DNA of 62,820 nt from a virus, in the IMG/VR virus record IMGVR_UViG_3300035034_000349, positions 1-62,820 of that record; one strand, given 5' to 3'. The notes under the pieces are model-generated. The model searched no databases and had not been told where the DNA came from. It worked only from the letters and a program-made list of their open reading frames with translations. The stretch's first letter is position 1. Every line of letters begins with the position of its first letter. A program made the translations under genes and the position numbers. Below are positions 7,517 to 15,516 of this stretch, piece by piece.

Positions 7517-7524
7517 TATTTATA
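7517..7524 (-). promoter_or_regulatory. TATAAATA late-type motif
   Basis: TATAAATA on the minus strand 31 bases upstream of the glutaredoxin start. Late use in front of nucleotide-metabolism genes would be unusual, so it may be a chance match. Confidence 0.4.
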
Positions 7525-7558
7525 CGTTTACGTTTGTCATAATACGTATTTTTGATTA

Positions 7559-7588
7559 AAAAATATATCCCATACGTGGGATATATTT
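7559..7588 (-). terminator. Rho-independent terminator
   Basis: A perfect inverted repeat AAATATATCCCA / TGGGATATATTT with a 4-base loop, followed on the minus strand by TTTTTTAATC. It lies 16 bases after the stop of the 108-aa gene and before the glutaredoxin-nrdBA operon. Confidence 0.85.
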
Positions 7589-7604
7589 AAAGTCTAAGAG
7601 TCTC

Positions 7605-7931
7605 TTACAGGCTGTACTGTACTTTAACAGCGGCAAGATGCTCGGGCACTAATTCAAGTGCGGCTTTGTGCGCTTCTTCTACAGTCTTTGCAGTGGCGCG
7701 CGAGATTGTATTTCTGGAGACAGTCTTGTTATAGTCTGAAAACATCTCAAAAACCTCGCTTACAAACACACCACCAGTTTCTTGAATTAAGTAGCTGGCA
7801 TTGGTGTAGCCTTTAGTGGTAGAGATTTTCAGAAAAGCGGTTTTAGTCTCTGTGATAGTCTGAAGCTTGATATATGTCTCAGCTACCCAGCCGCCGTGTA
7901 ATGATTTTCTAGTCTGTGTTGTGTAAGTCAT
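7605..7931 (-). CDS. Hypothetical protein (108 aa), single-gene early unit
   Basis: A soluble protein beginning MTYTTQTRKSLHGGWVAETY, rich in Thr and Ala, with no motif I recognise. It is a complete transcription unit: promoter 7976-8003, a conserved leader also found before two other early genes (41526-41598 and 48341-48413), and a strong terminator at 7559-7588. That layout suggests a highly expressed early takeover or defence-evasion gene; this is inference from context only. Confidence 0.65.
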   Translation of the reverse strand: MTYTTQTRKSLHGGWVAETYIKLQTITETKTAFLKISTTKGYTNASYLIQETGGVFVSEVFEMFSDYNKTVSRNTISRATAKTVEEAHKAALELVPEHLAAVKVQYSL

Positions 7932-7975
7932 AATATAGTCTCTTTCGTTTTGTGTTAAATCTCAGTTACAAGACT

Positions 7976-8003
7976 ATAATAGCATACTGTCAAACTATGT
8001 CAA
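7976..8003 (-). promoter_or_regulatory. Host-type promoter with conserved leader
   Basis: TTGACA (7998-8003), 16 bases, TATTAT (7976-7981), then AGTCTTGTAA and GAAAGAGACTATATTATG at the start codon. The same promoter-leader pair is found at 41571-41598 and 48386-48413. Confidence 0.8.
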
Positions 8004-8011
8004 GACTTTTT

Positions 8012-8893
8012 TTACACACTCATAGGATATTTTAATGGTGGGTGATGCTCGTATCCAGTAACGACAATTCCCAACTCTCCTACATTATTAATAGACTCTA
8101 CATCTTCAAGTGATTTGATATGGCTACCGATTGTCATAACTGGATTGCAGTCTACGAGTTGTCGTGAAGCTTCGATTAATGCTGTTTCGTATTGATCTTC
8201 ATAGATATGCGCGTTTACAATTTTATGATAGACTGTTCCTGCCTTATTTCCTGTAATCTGCGCCATTAACTGAAGAAAGAAATAACACTGCACCAAATTA
8301 AATGACAGGCCAAGCGGGACATCGCACGATCTTTGTTTACTGTGTAAGTGTAGTGTACCATCTAATAAAGAGAATTGATGATCGTACACACAGGGTCTTA
8401 AACAGCCCATATGAAACTCGCCTACATTGTAGAAAGATAAAATCTCTCCGCGATCATCTGTTCCAGCTTTCAAATTGTCGTATATCTTTCTAAGCTGGTC
8501 TACAGTATTACCTTTAATATTGAGTCCAGTAGAACCGTTTATATAGTAACTTGGCTTTCGCCATTCTCTTCCTTGTGCGCCATATACACGCCCCATATCA
8601 TCTACGCCTGATCTGGCAAAATTGTCTAACCACGCTTTATTTTCATTTGCGTTGGCATTCCAAGTGTTTGTTCCCATCGCGCGAAAGTCTTCGGCTGAGG
8701 TGTAGCCTTTGATATAGCCTACAAATTCTGCAACGGCTGATTTCCAATATGATTTGCGTGTTGTAACAAGCGGAAGCGTAGAGTATTCCATATCATAGTT
8801 GATAATTGTCTTACACTTTTTGTCAGTTCGTTTATTTTCAACCCATGTTCCATTATCAATAATATGGTTTAAGAGTTCGCTATACTGTTTCAT
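8012..8893 (-). CDS. thyA: Thymidylate synthase (ThyA type)
   Basis: A 293-residue folate-dependent thymidylate synthase: dUMP plus methylene-THF gives dTMP. The catalytic cysteine is C168 in LRPC, the phosphate-binding RSCD is 188-191, and LGLSFN (194-199) and NAHIYEDQ follow. Length and motif order are normal for ThyA. It uses the product of the dCMP deaminase at 2812. The start has AAAGAATG before the ATG at 8893. Confidence 0.95.
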   Translation of the reverse strand: MKQYSELLNHIIDNGTWVENKRTDKKCKTIINYDMEYSTLPLVTTRKSYWKSAVAEFVGYIKGYTSAEDFRAMGTNTWNANANENKAWLDNFARSGVDDMGRVYGAQGREWRKPSYYINGSTGLNIKGNTVDQLRKIYDNLKAGTDDRGEILSFYNVGEFHMGCLRPCVYDHQFSLLDGTLHLHSKQRSCDVPLGLSFNLVQCYFFLQLMAQITGNKAGTVYHKIVNAHIYEDQYETALIEASRQLVDCNPVMTIGSHIKSLEDVESINNVGELGIVVTGYEHHPPLKYPMSV

Positions 8894-8960
8894 TTAATAC
8901 ATTCTTTCGTTGTTTCGATTGCAGAAAGAGTAAACCAATACCACTAACAATAAGTTACGA

Positions 8961-9212
8961 TCATTCATTATGCAACTCCACGTAAGTTTTTGCCAGTCTC
9001 TCATACTTTTTCACATAGTTCATCGCCGCTTGATATTTGCTTTCTGAAATTCTGATAAACTCTTGTTTAAACATACCATATTTTGTACCAAATACCGCTT
9101 TAATGGTATATATAGGAATATCTTTAGTGAAAGGATATATTTCAGTGATAACCCCAACTACGGGATTATCCTTATTAGTACATACCTTGTCACCAATTTT
9201 AAAGTCTGTCAT
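8961..9212 (-). CDS. Small SH3/KOW-like hypothetical protein (83 aa)
   Basis: The N-terminus FKIGDKVCTNKDNPVVGVITEI looks like a small beta-barrel (KOW/SH3-like), and a basic helical tail follows. It has its own promoter (9247-9275) and an AAGAGAG ribosome site. No function is recognised. Confidence 0.6.
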   Translation of the reverse strand: MTDFKIGDKVCTNKDNPVVGVITEIYPFTKDIPIYTIKAVFGTKYGMFKQEFIRISESKYQAAMNYVKKYERLAKTYVELHNE

Positions 9213-9246
9213 AATCTCTCTTTTTGTGTAATCAGTCTATATAAGA

Positions 9247-9275
9247 ATACTACACCATCTTTATAGGCTTGTCAA
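9247..9275 (-). promoter_or_regulatory. Host-type promoter (early)
   Basis: Minus-strand TTGACA (9270-9275), 17 bases, TAGTAT (9247-9252), 35 bases upstream of the 83-aa gene. It overlaps the end of the preceding gene. Confidence 0.65.
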
Positions 9276-9556
9276 TCAATATATGTATATTGATTAGATT
9301 CTATTACAGACTGCGCGTGAGACATAACAGCCTTCTTTTTCGTTTCACAATTAATTCTTGTCTCAATGATACGAGTTGCATACTCCATCTTGTGCTTAAA
9401 AGACTCATCAAACTCTTCTACAGACCTTATAGACCCATAATGCAGATATGTTGCCTTTTCTACAAAAACAAAATTGTCGCTGGAGTTTGTACGCACAACC
9501 TCAAAATAAAGCATCTCGTATTTTACATCATCTCGCAGTCTTATTGCATATTTCAT
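9272..9556 (-). CDS. Hypothetical protein (94 aa)
   Basis: Starts MKYAIRLRDDVKYEMLYFEV, mixed beta then helix, no recognised family. The ATG overlaps the stop of the upstream 97-aa gene by 4 bases (ATGA type), indicating translational coupling in the operon from 10316 to 9272. Confidence 0.6.
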   Translation of the reverse strand: MKYAIRLRDDVKYEMLYFEVVRTNSSDNFVFVEKATYLHYGSIRSVEEFDESFKHKMEYATRIIETRINCETKKKAVMSHAQSVIESNQYTYID

Positions 9557-9846
9557 AATAATACTTCTTCTGTTTGTGCAAATTCTTCAATTAATTTTTG
9601 CATTTTCTGAGTTTCTGTCCCGCCTCTAGCGTATTCTCTAATATACTCTAGCGCAAGCTTGCGATTAGCGTCAAGACTTTTCTGTAAACCTTCGACTGTT
9701 TCGTAATCATTTTTATGAACAATGCTAACGCAAAATCTCGCCGTGTGGGTAGAGGACGACTTTACCATCCAAAAACGGAAGGCTGGGCCCAGTCTTGCGC
9801 ACGATACGTCATACGTTGTCTCTAATTGATATTCAGTCTTTGTCAT
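9553..9846 (-). CDS. Hypothetical protein (97 aa)
   Basis: The frame is open from 9900, but the ATG at 9846 (MTKTEYQLETTYDVS) has the clear AAAAGGAAAA ribosome site, so that start is chosen. The protein has a beta-rich N-terminal half and a charged helical C-terminal half (KMQKLIEEFAQTEE). Same operon as the Acb2-like gene. No function recognised. Confidence 0.6.
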   Translation of the reverse strand: MTKTEYQLETTYDVSCARLGPAFRFWMVKSSSTHTARFCVSIVHKNDYETVEGLQKSLDANRKLALEYIREYARGGTETQKMQKLIEEFAQTEEVLL

Positions 9847-9872
9847 AGTTTGTTTTCCTTTTAATTGTAAGC

Positions 9873-10316
9873 CTATTTCGTAAGGTGTTGAACAGCCCAC
9901 ATAACAGCCTCTTCAACTCTCTGTTCGGCAATCTCTAATTCTCTGTTATATTCGTAATTATCATCCATTCTGCGCAGAAGTTCGAAAAACTCTAATCCTA
10001 AGTCTTTAACCTCTTGCATATACTGTTTTTCAGTTTCTGTCAAGACTCTATATTCATGGCTCATTACATTATTAACAACTCTCTCATCGCGTGTAGAGTC
10101 TACAGAGACTTCTTCATCTACCAGTGTAAAAAACTCTGGTGGGTAAACGGCTAAAATATCAGAGAAGATATAATTACCATCATCTGTAATTTGGTGAATT
10201 GTGTATTCTTGACCTAGCACAAGATATCTTTTAGCGCAAGTTTCATATGAAGTATGTTCATATCTGTTTGTATTATCGAAAATTACTTTTCTACCAATTA
10301 AAGAGTCTTTTTTCAT
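9873..10316 (-). CDS. Two-part protein with C-terminal Acb2/Tad1-like hairpin domain
   Basis: Residues 85-147 (MSHEYRVLTETEKQYMQ..., ending VEEAVMWAVQHLTK) match my recollection of the Acb2/Tad1 hairpin family: an N-terminal YR-LT-E stretch, IK/VKDLG helix, then RELEIA--R-EEA-MWAV--LT. Acb2 proteins sequester cyclic nucleotides and so block CBASS (and some Thoeris) immunity. Residues 1-75 form a separate small beta domain of unknown role (SLIGRKVIFDNTN), similar in flavour to the protein at 39027. It is the first gene of an early operon with its own promoter. Family call by eye; the fusion is inferred. Confidence 0.6.
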   Translation of the reverse strand: MKKDSLIGRKVIFDNTNRYEHTSYETCAKRYLVLGQEYTIHQITDDGNYIFSDILAVYPPEFFTLVDEEVSVDSTRDERVVNNVMSHEYRVLTETEKQYMQEVKDLGLEFFELLRRMDDNYEYNRELEIAEQRVEEAVMWAVQHLTK

Positions 10317-10345
10317 TATGCGTATTCCTTTTTTTAATTTGTATT

Positions 10346-10374
10346 ATACTAACACCGTGTTTACAGCGTGTCAA
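10346..10374 (-). promoter_or_regulatory. Host-type promoter (early)
   Basis: Minus-strand TTGACA (10369-10374), 17 bases, TAGTAT (10346-10351). It overlaps the stop of the 64-aa membrane gene and drives the Acb2-like gene. Confidence 0.7.
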
Positions 10375-10565
10375 CCGTTATCTAGCCCTACAAGTCTTAC
10401 AAGACCGTAAATAAGACATGCCATAAGAAAGAAAAAACCCACAACTGGCAATAGTCCAACCTCAATAATTATAACACAAAGAAGGGTAAGAAAAATCCCA
10501 CCAGCAAATGCAGACATTACATAACCTACAATGAAGTCTAATGCAGTGATAATAAATTTATTCAT
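10371..10565 (-). CDS. Small two-helix membrane protein (64 aa)
   Basis: Almost entirely hydrophobic: one segment around residues 6-36 and another around 37-57 (VVGFFFLMACLIYGLVRLVG), with a basic N-terminus (MNKF). AAAGGA precedes the ATG. It could be a holin-like or membrane-modifying early protein, but nothing in the sequence decides this. Confidence 0.6.
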   Translation of the reverse strand: MNKFIITALDFIVGYVMSAFAGGIFLTLLCVIIIEVGLLPVVGFFFLMACLIYGLVRLVGLDNG

Positions 10566-10698
10566 AATATGGTCCTTTATAATCGTTTTTCATAGTGTGT
10601 AACTGTTTTTCACAAAAACTTTCTAATACGTTGCGGTGTTCCTGATTCGTTTTAATAGTGTCAGCGGCGCACTATTAGGTGAGTAAAATTTTACTTTT

Positions 10699-11394
10699 TC
10701 ATTTATTTTTTCCTCTAAAACTTGTTACTGTATCAAAACCGGCCTTATGAATTTTATCTTTGTTGGACAATTCAACAGGCGGGTCACTGTCGGGACTGTC
10801 TGTCAGCATACTTGATATAAACTGAACAATCTCTTTATATGCTTCATAAGGCTCTATAATCGAAGACAATCCCAAATCATTTAATATAGGGTATTCATCA
10901 CTCAAATATACACTAAAAGCGTCTACCACGTCAACTATAAAATATGGCTGGTTTACAAATGAATACACATATTCAATTGCCTGATTATTGTTCAAGTCAA
11001 CTTCTCTCTCCCAGCCAGTGTGCATTTTATTAAATTCTAGCTGATGATTATGCTGGTTAATATCGGGAACAAACTCTGATAATTTTAGGGTTTTATAAGC
11101 TCTGTCCCCGTACCGAACAATCTTAAAATTATAGCTATTTATTGGCGATGCTAATAAATAATATCTGCCGCAAAACACTAGAATTTTTAATCTCTGTGTG
11201 AGCGGACCTCGACCGTAGTGGTCTTTGCTCATTCTAAAAACTGATTTCAGAGCCGCCGCAAAATGCTTACTCGTCTCTGGAAATTTGAATGATGATACAG
11301 AATTTGATCTTCTATCTAAAACCATTTTCGGATCTTCACCATAAATCTTTGTGAAGTAATCATAATAATCTTCGTGTTTTGAAATAATTAACAT
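10699..11394 (-). CDS. Hypothetical protein with C-terminal HGFD/SFR-like motif (231 aa)
   Basis: Soluble, mixed alpha/beta, no membrane segment. The C-terminus NKDKIHKAGFDTVTSFRGK resembles a short motif (GFD---SFR) seen at the end of many uncharacterised phage and plasmid proteins. The stop is followed by a 132-base gap that holds an inverted repeat at 10654-10677 (AATAGTG / CACTATT) without a T-run. Function unknown. Confidence 0.6.
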   Translation of the reverse strand: MLIISKHEDYYDYFTKIYGEDPKMVLDRRSNSVSSFKFPETSKHFAAALKSVFRMSKDHYGRGPLTQRLKILVFCGRYYLLASPINSYNFKIVRYGDRAYKTLKLSEFVPDINQHNHQLEFNKMHTGWEREVDLNNNQAIEYVYSFVNQPYFIVDVVDAFSVYLSDEYPILNDLGLSSIIEPYEAYKEIVQFISSMLTDSPDSDPPVELSNKDKIHKAGFDTVTSFRGKNK

Positions 11395-11428
11395 ATTAAT
11401 TAACCTGTATTATTGTTCTATGCATATA

Positions 11429-11457
11429 ACATTACACTGTATTTAACAAGAGGTCAA
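11429..11457 (-). promoter_or_regulatory. Host-type promoter (weaker match)
   Basis: Minus-strand TTGACC (11452-11457), 17 bases, TAATGT (11429-11434), 35 bases upstream of the 231-aa gene. Confidence 0.5.
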
Positions 11458-11470
11458 CCTATTTTCTCTC

Positions 11471-11833
11471 TCACGCTTGGTGTCTGTAAAAGTATATTTT
11501 GTTATCGTCTACAGTCTGGTTATAGTCTTTAAGGATAGGGTCTTTACAACCATTGATAAACTTCAAATATATACGAAGCTTTTTAGGATCATCTGTCTTG
11601 AAGTGAAAACAGTATGGTTTAGTCTGTCTAACCCATGAAACGATCTCATCTCTAATCTTTCTGAAAACTGGTATGGCACACTTCAAATCATTAAGAGTCG
11701 CGGCACTATATGAGTCATATGTCTCAAAGTTCCAAGCGTCTACTAAAGTCTCTTTACGACAAAACGCAACTTCGCCATCAGCGGCAACGATGATTAAATA
11801 TTCTTTGTCATGTAAAGTAAATGTATGTTGCAT
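11471..11833 (-). CDS. Hypothetical protein (120 aa)
   Basis: The ATG at 11833 (MQHTFTLHDKEYLIIV) follows GAGG and is preferred to the ATG 15 bases upstream, which would lie closer to the -10 box. The protein is a compact alpha/beta type with no recognised motif. It is a single early unit with its own promoter at 11856-11884. Confidence 0.6.
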   Translation of the reverse strand: MQHTFTLHDKEYLIIVAADGEVAFCRKETLVDAWNFETYDSYSAATLNDLKCAIPVFRKIRDEIVSWVRQTKPYCFHFKTDDPKKLRIYLKFINGCKDPILKDYNQTVDDNKIYFYRHQA

Positions 11834-11855
11834 AATTAATAACCTCACTATATAT

Positions 11856-11884
11856 ACTATAGCAAGAATTATAGGCTATGTCAA
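11856..11884 (-). promoter_or_regulatory. Host-type promoter (early)
   Basis: Minus-strand TTGACA (11879-11884), 17 bases, TATAGT (11856-11861). It overlaps the 3' end of the ParB-Rel gene. Confidence 0.7.
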
Positions 11885-13018
11885 TAGGTTATTTAATGTT
11901 TCTTGTAGAATTTCTTCAGATAATTGCATAAGACTATCAACAATCTCATCTTCTGTAGACTCTTCCAGAGATTCTCTTACACCTTGCGCGAATAGTTTAC
12001 GACTCATTGCGAGTTCGTGTTCACTCGCACCAGTGTCTCTAGTGGCTGTATATATCTTATGCGCTAAGGCTTTTTTCTTATACACACCTTTTGAGAAAAT
12101 CTGAATTTCAGCGGTAATGCCATCATAATCTAAGTCAATATGATACGCACCCTGATATCCTGCGCGGTTATTACCACCAGTGGTCTTTTTCTCAAACGAA
12201 AGGATATTTGAACGCATCTTTCTTTGAATATCTTTAGCTACACTTTCGGCATCTTCCGAACTCTGTGTAATAATCATACCGCCAATAAGATCAGGCGCAT
12301 CGGCTAAAGACTTGCCGCGTTTGACAACCTTTGAAATGACAGAATCAAGGGGCTTTACGCGAGTCTTGATATCAGTGTTTTTATATTTCTTAGATAGTTT
12401 TTGCAGTGTATTTTTTAATTCCCTATCACGTTTATTAAGATCAGGCAACACCGCTTTATATATACTCTTTATAGCCTCTTCCTCAGACTTACTATCTAAT
12501 CTATTTGAAGCTTTATTCTTTACGTAGTCTATTACATCTTTGTTTTTTCTCAATAGACTATTGACAACTCTTTCTGTAATCAATACAGACTCACTATAGT
12601 ATTTGACATCGGGGAAGGTGCGAAGTTTCTCTAAAGCCTGTTTAATATTCAGATCAATGATAATGGCTTTGATAGACTGGTCTTTAATTCTTGCGCCTAA
12701 TACACGATGATGACCATCTAAAACATATCCGTCTTTAGTTGTAAGAACGGGTCTGGAGTCTTTATTGCCTTTATCGACAACAATCTTAACAGTATCGGCG
12801 TTTAGATTCTTCTGTGTAGCCTTCAAAGACTTTGCAGGAATGTCTTTTACGGTGGTTTTAATCTTCTCAGTCTTTAACCATTTTTTAAAGTCTTCGAAGT
12901 ATGCCGATTTAATTTGCGGCATATCCCGTCTACTGATATTGATGTTAGTCTTTGTAAAGGCTTTAATCTCAGCCTCTACAGTTTTCTCTTCGTTTATATA
13001 TTCGATAAAGCTTTTCAT
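11876..13018 (-). CDS. ParB-like / RelA-SpoT-like fusion with capsid-targeting N-terminus
   Basis: 380 residues in three parts. (1) MKSFIEYINEEKT resembles the capsid-targeting leader of T4 internal proteins (MKTYQEFIAE). (2) Residues ~60-135 resemble a ParB/sulfiredoxin-type domain with DGHHR (101-105). (3) Residues ~195-330 resemble the RelA/SpoT nucleotidyltransferase: R220-V-K222-S226-K230, DLIGG (243-247), GYQGAYH (287-293) and EIQI (304-307). That fold makes alarmones or pyrophosphorylates tRNA in toxSAS proteins. It is driven by a late promoter at 13024-13031, which fits a protein packaged in the head and injected. The activity is inferred; the DGHHR part could be only structural. Confidence 0.65.
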   Translation of the reverse strand: MKSFIEYINEEKTVEAEIKAFTKTNINISRRDMPQIKSAYFEDFKKWLKTEKIKTTVKDIPAKSLKATQKNLNADTVKIVVDKGNKDSRPVLTTKDGYVLDGHHRVLGARIKDQSIKAIIIDLNIKQALEKLRTFPDVKYYSESVLITERVVNSLLRKNKDVIDYVKNKASNRLDSKSEEEAIKSIYKAVLPDLNKRDRELKNTLQKLSKKYKNTDIKTRVKPLDSVISKVVKRGKSLADAPDLIGGMIITQSSEDAESVAKDIQRKMRSNILSFEKKTTGGNNRAGYQGAYHIDLDYDGITAEIQIFSKGVYKKKALAHKIYTATRDTGASEHELAMSRKLFAQGVRESLEESTEDEIVDSLMQLSEEILQETLNNLLT

Positions 13019-13023
13019 TATTC

Positions 13024-13031
13024 TATTTATA
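13024..13031 (-). promoter_or_regulatory. T4-type late promoter TATAAATA
   Basis: TATAAATA on the minus strand 6 bases upstream of the ParB-Rel start codon. The transcript would have almost no leader, so this is either leaderless-like expression or a chance match. Confidence 0.5.
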
Positions 13032-13046
13032 CATTAAAGAAAATTG

Positions 13047-14057
13047 TCATATCTTTCTCCATAATGTAAATTTGTGGCGGGCCATCAATCCTGAATAACA
13101 ATACTCTTTCAGTATAGACATTAATTCAGACTTGTCAAGTCCATTTTCCATCATTGCCCCAATATCTTTTTCTTTTATCATATCAGGCAATAAGACTATA
13201 CGAGCCTTTGAGTTATTATGTAAAAGCCTATCAATAATCTTTACAATCTCTTTATTTCTTGGCTGATTATCAAAAACATATACAAAATTACCGCGATCAT
13301 ATGACGCAAGCTTCATCAATGCGCTTCCCGCTACAGCAAGACTATTATCCACATACATACTATCAATTGGTCCTTCGAGGATATAAACGTCTTTGGCAAA
13401 GTCTACCATTTCAAGACCATATATCAGTGTTTTTTTACTCTCATTAATGGTAATGTAACGCAAAGAAGAATCTTCTTCTAACGATCTTCCTTGGAATGCG
13501 TAAGGCTTGCTTTCACTGTCATAAAACGGTATAACAAGTCTCTTATCAGTCTTATAAACATTTTTAAACTTTTTCGGAGATATGTAATCATTAATCCATT
13601 GTTGATAATTATCTGTATAGAATAGCTTACTATAATAAGACTCTGGTATCTTACGACTCTTAACATATTTCATAGCAAAGGGATTATCGACAAGTCTTGA
13701 CAACCCTTCTATCTCATACCGCACAGGCTCACAGACATTTAAAACTTTAGGCTTATACACAGTTTTACGACTCTTACTCATATATATCTCTTTAAGAAAC
13801 TCTCCAGCCAGCGAAGGCTCTTTAAACATAAGAAAGTCATATACGCCCATTCCAGTTCCACAATTATGACATTTGTAACTATAATTATCATTTTTAGTCT
13901 TATAGAAGTATCCGCGAGTCTTATACTCAGACTTTTCAGAGTCTCCGCACATAGGACAACGAAAGGTTGCCGTATCTTGTCCAGAGCCTATCCACTGAAA
14001 CTTATCAAGCTTCGGTGAAATGAGTCTGATGTATTTTTCTTGGATGTATAATGACAT
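13047..14057 (-). CDS. 61: DNA primase (T4 gp61 type)
   Basis: 336 residues. A zinc ribbon C34-P-M-C37 / C63-H-N-C66 at the N-terminus recognises the template, and a TOPRIM-like catalytic region follows with EGP (228-230) and VFDNQPRNKE (261-270). It makes RNA primers with the gp41 helicase at 30880. It has its own promoter (14064-14092), separate from the other replication genes, as gp61 often does. Confidence 0.88.
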   Translation of the reverse strand: MSLYIQEKYIRLISPKLDKFQWIGSGQDTATFRCPMCGDSEKSEYKTRGYFYKTKNDNYSYKCHNCGTGMGVYDFLMFKEPSLAGEFLKEIYMSKSRKTVYKPKVLNVCEPVRYEIEGLSRLVDNPFAMKYVKSRKIPESYYSKLFYTDNYQQWINDYISPKKFKNVYKTDKRLVIPFYDSESKPYAFQGRSLEEDSSLRYITINESKKTLIYGLEMVDFAKDVYILEGPIDSMYVDNSLAVAGSALMKLASYDRGNFVYVFDNQPRNKEIVKIIDRLLHNNSKARIVLLPDMIKEKDIGAMMENGLDKSELMSILKEYCYSGLMARHKFTLWRKI

Positions 14058-14063
14058 TCGCTA

Positions 14064-14092
14064 AGTATAGCAAACTATAGGCTACTTGTCAA
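14064..14092 (-). promoter_or_regulatory. Host-type promoter (early)
   Basis: Minus-strand TTGACA (14087-14092), 17 bases, TATACT (14064-14069). The -10 is only 6 bases from the primase ATG, so the leader is very short. Confidence 0.65.
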
Positions 14093-14381
14093 GCGGAGAT
14101 TCGTAAAATTCTTTATATTTTTTGATAATAGTGTCATACAGTTTAAGTCTGTTTTGAGTGTCTTCAGCATTCAAAGCAAGATTCTCAAAGCCTTCGGTAT
14201 CAAGTGCATACAATGGCTTTCCGTCTTGCAAGATTACAGACCATTCCATAGGTCTTAATTTTAAAGGCGAGGGATTAGACACATTAAGCGAGACTCTTTC
14301 AGTCTCAGCGACTAATACCGAAGTGTTTGCACACCCTGCAAGGAATGGTAAAAATAGTATTGTAATGATTAAAATTCGCAT
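14082..14381 (-). CDS. Small lipoprotein, possible outer-membrane spanin
   Basis: MRILIITILFLPFLAGC is a signal peptide with lipobox LAGC (cysteine 17), so the mature protein should be lipid-anchored. The rest (83 residues) has a LRPMEWSVI stretch and a helical C-terminus. It directly follows the single-pass protein at 14450, and the pair fits i-spanin/o-spanin that fuse inner and outer membranes at lysis. Its start codon lies inside repeat copy B. The spanin role is inferred from topology and adjacency. Confidence 0.6.
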   Translation of the reverse strand: MRILIITILFLPFLAGCANTSVLVAETERVSLNVSNPSPLKLRPMEWSVILQDGKPLYALDTEGFENLALNAEDTQNRLKLYDTIIKKYKEFYESPLDK

Positions 14382-14461
14382 ATTTTTATTCTTTATTATC
14401 AGATAGTTACAGAGACAAAATTCATTTAAAACTCACTTATGGTATCACCCTACAGTAAGTG
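14371..14461 (-). repeat. Terminator/leader repeat, copy B
   Basis: Second copy of the cassette at 3799 and 41068. The hairpin (CACTTATGGTA at 14434-14444 with TACAGTAAGTG at 14451-14461) spans the stop of the upstream gene. The conserved GTCTCTGTAACTATCTGAT block follows, and the 3' end of the cassette (CGAATTTTA) supplies the first codons of the lipoprotein gene. Confidence 0.75.
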
Positions 14462-14854
14462 CGCACAAACGGCATTTTCTTCATTTTTTAAGGCTTTTTC
14501 ACCTGTAGCCAAAGCGAAACAGCGTATGCGAAGTCTCATAGATTCATTGATAAGTCTTTCAACCATCAAAGGCTTTTCTACGGCATATCTTTCAAGTCCA
14601 CGCAAAGACTCATTAAGTCTACGTGTATTATCAGTAAACGATTCTTGAACACTATTCAACTCTGAGTTAATGTCTTTAATTGTGTTGATATCGTCTTTAA
14701 TATCGGTTATGACTAATTCTTGTGTTTTAATTGTAATTTCATTTGCAACCAGTTTTTTATTCTGTGTGCTTATCTTTGCCTGAGACCAGTAGAAATAGAC
14801 TCCAAAGAGTATTACTGTAACGCCAAAACCAATACCTAGATATTTCATTAACAT
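14450..14854 (-). CDS. Single-pass membrane coiled-coil protein, possible inner-membrane spanin
   Basis: Residues ~5-23 form one membrane helix (YLGIGFGVTVILFGVYFYW), and residues ~25-110 are a long charged heptad-like helix. The layout is that of an i-spanin: N-in, periplasmic coiled coil, with a lipoprotein gene immediately downstream. The ATG overlaps the stop of the 220-aa gene (TAATG). It lacks any enzyme motif. A structural membrane protein is the alternative. Confidence 0.6.
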   Translation of the reverse strand: MLMKYLGIGFGVTVILFGVYFYWSQAKISTQNKKLVANEITIKTQELVITDIKDDINTIKDINSELNSVQESFTDNTRRLNESLRGLERYAVEKPLMVERLINESMRLRIRCFALATGEKALKNEENAVCAHLL

Positions 14855-15516
14855 TATCTGAACCTTCGTAAGTATAACATTGCGCCTGTATTCTCATCCT
14901 GTAGAATGATATTCTTTTTAGGATTGCCACGAGCGTAGCCTATAATTTCATCGTCTTCGCCAACAAAAGTTTTATACTGTTTAAATTTCTCTTTACCATG
15001 TCGGCATTTATTGAATACATCGCCATTACACTTAAAGACTCGTGATCCTGCAAAGCTAGGCATATCAACACCAGTTGTGAAGTTTTCAATAAGCTCTTCA
15101 CCGTCAAACAACAATCCAAAGACTTCAGTATATTGTGTAGTGTCTACATCTTCATTTAAATATTGGACCATAAATGGTAAAATTATATCAGACTCTTCAA
15201 GATAATCTCTAAAGACTTTTTCAACATCAAAAGACTCTCCGACCTCTTCTTTAATAAGCATAATAGCTGTAGCATATCTGCCTATTGTAGAACTAGCCAT
15301 TGGAACTTTGTTTAACAATTCCTTTAACCTGAATACAAGCTTATGAAAGCGTGTAAAAGCCTTCTTTTCTTCGCTGGTTCTTAATTGACGAATCTTTTTA
15401 AGCTGTTTACCATCCTTATCAATGATTCCAAGCTTAAAAGCATCGGTATCTTCAAAATCCTTTGTCAATAGGTATAAGAATCTAAAAGCATAATATGTGT
15501 CTAATATAGTAGTCAT
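14854..15516 (-). CDS. Conserved T4-like phage structural-type protein (220 aa)
   Basis: Starts MTTILDTYYAFRFLYLLTKDFEDTDAFKLGIIDKDGK; this opening (helical, YRFL-LL--F--TDA-KLGIID) is conserved in marine T4-like phages, where the protein is annotated as structural or hypothetical. The C-terminal third is beta-rich. It is coupled to the genes on both sides by 1-base and ATG/stop overlaps. The role is not known. Confidence 0.65.
   Translation of the reverse strand: MTTILDTYYAFRFLYLLTKDFEDTDAFKLGIIDKDGKQLKKIRQLRTSEEKKAFTRFHKLVFRLKELLNKVPMASSTIGRYATAIMLIKEEVGESFDVEKVFRDYLEESDIILPFMVQYLNEDVDTTQYTEVFGLLFDGEELIENFTTGVDMPSFAGSRVFKCNGDVFNKCRHGKEKFKQYKTFVGEDDEIIGYARGNPKKNIILQDENTGAMLYLRRFR

Noticed and set aside
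10566-10698. Possible small gene or terminator in the 132-base gap
   Set aside because: The only open stretch has no start codon, and the inverted repeat AATAGTG/CACTATT is not followed by a T-run. I see no supported feature besides the repeat.
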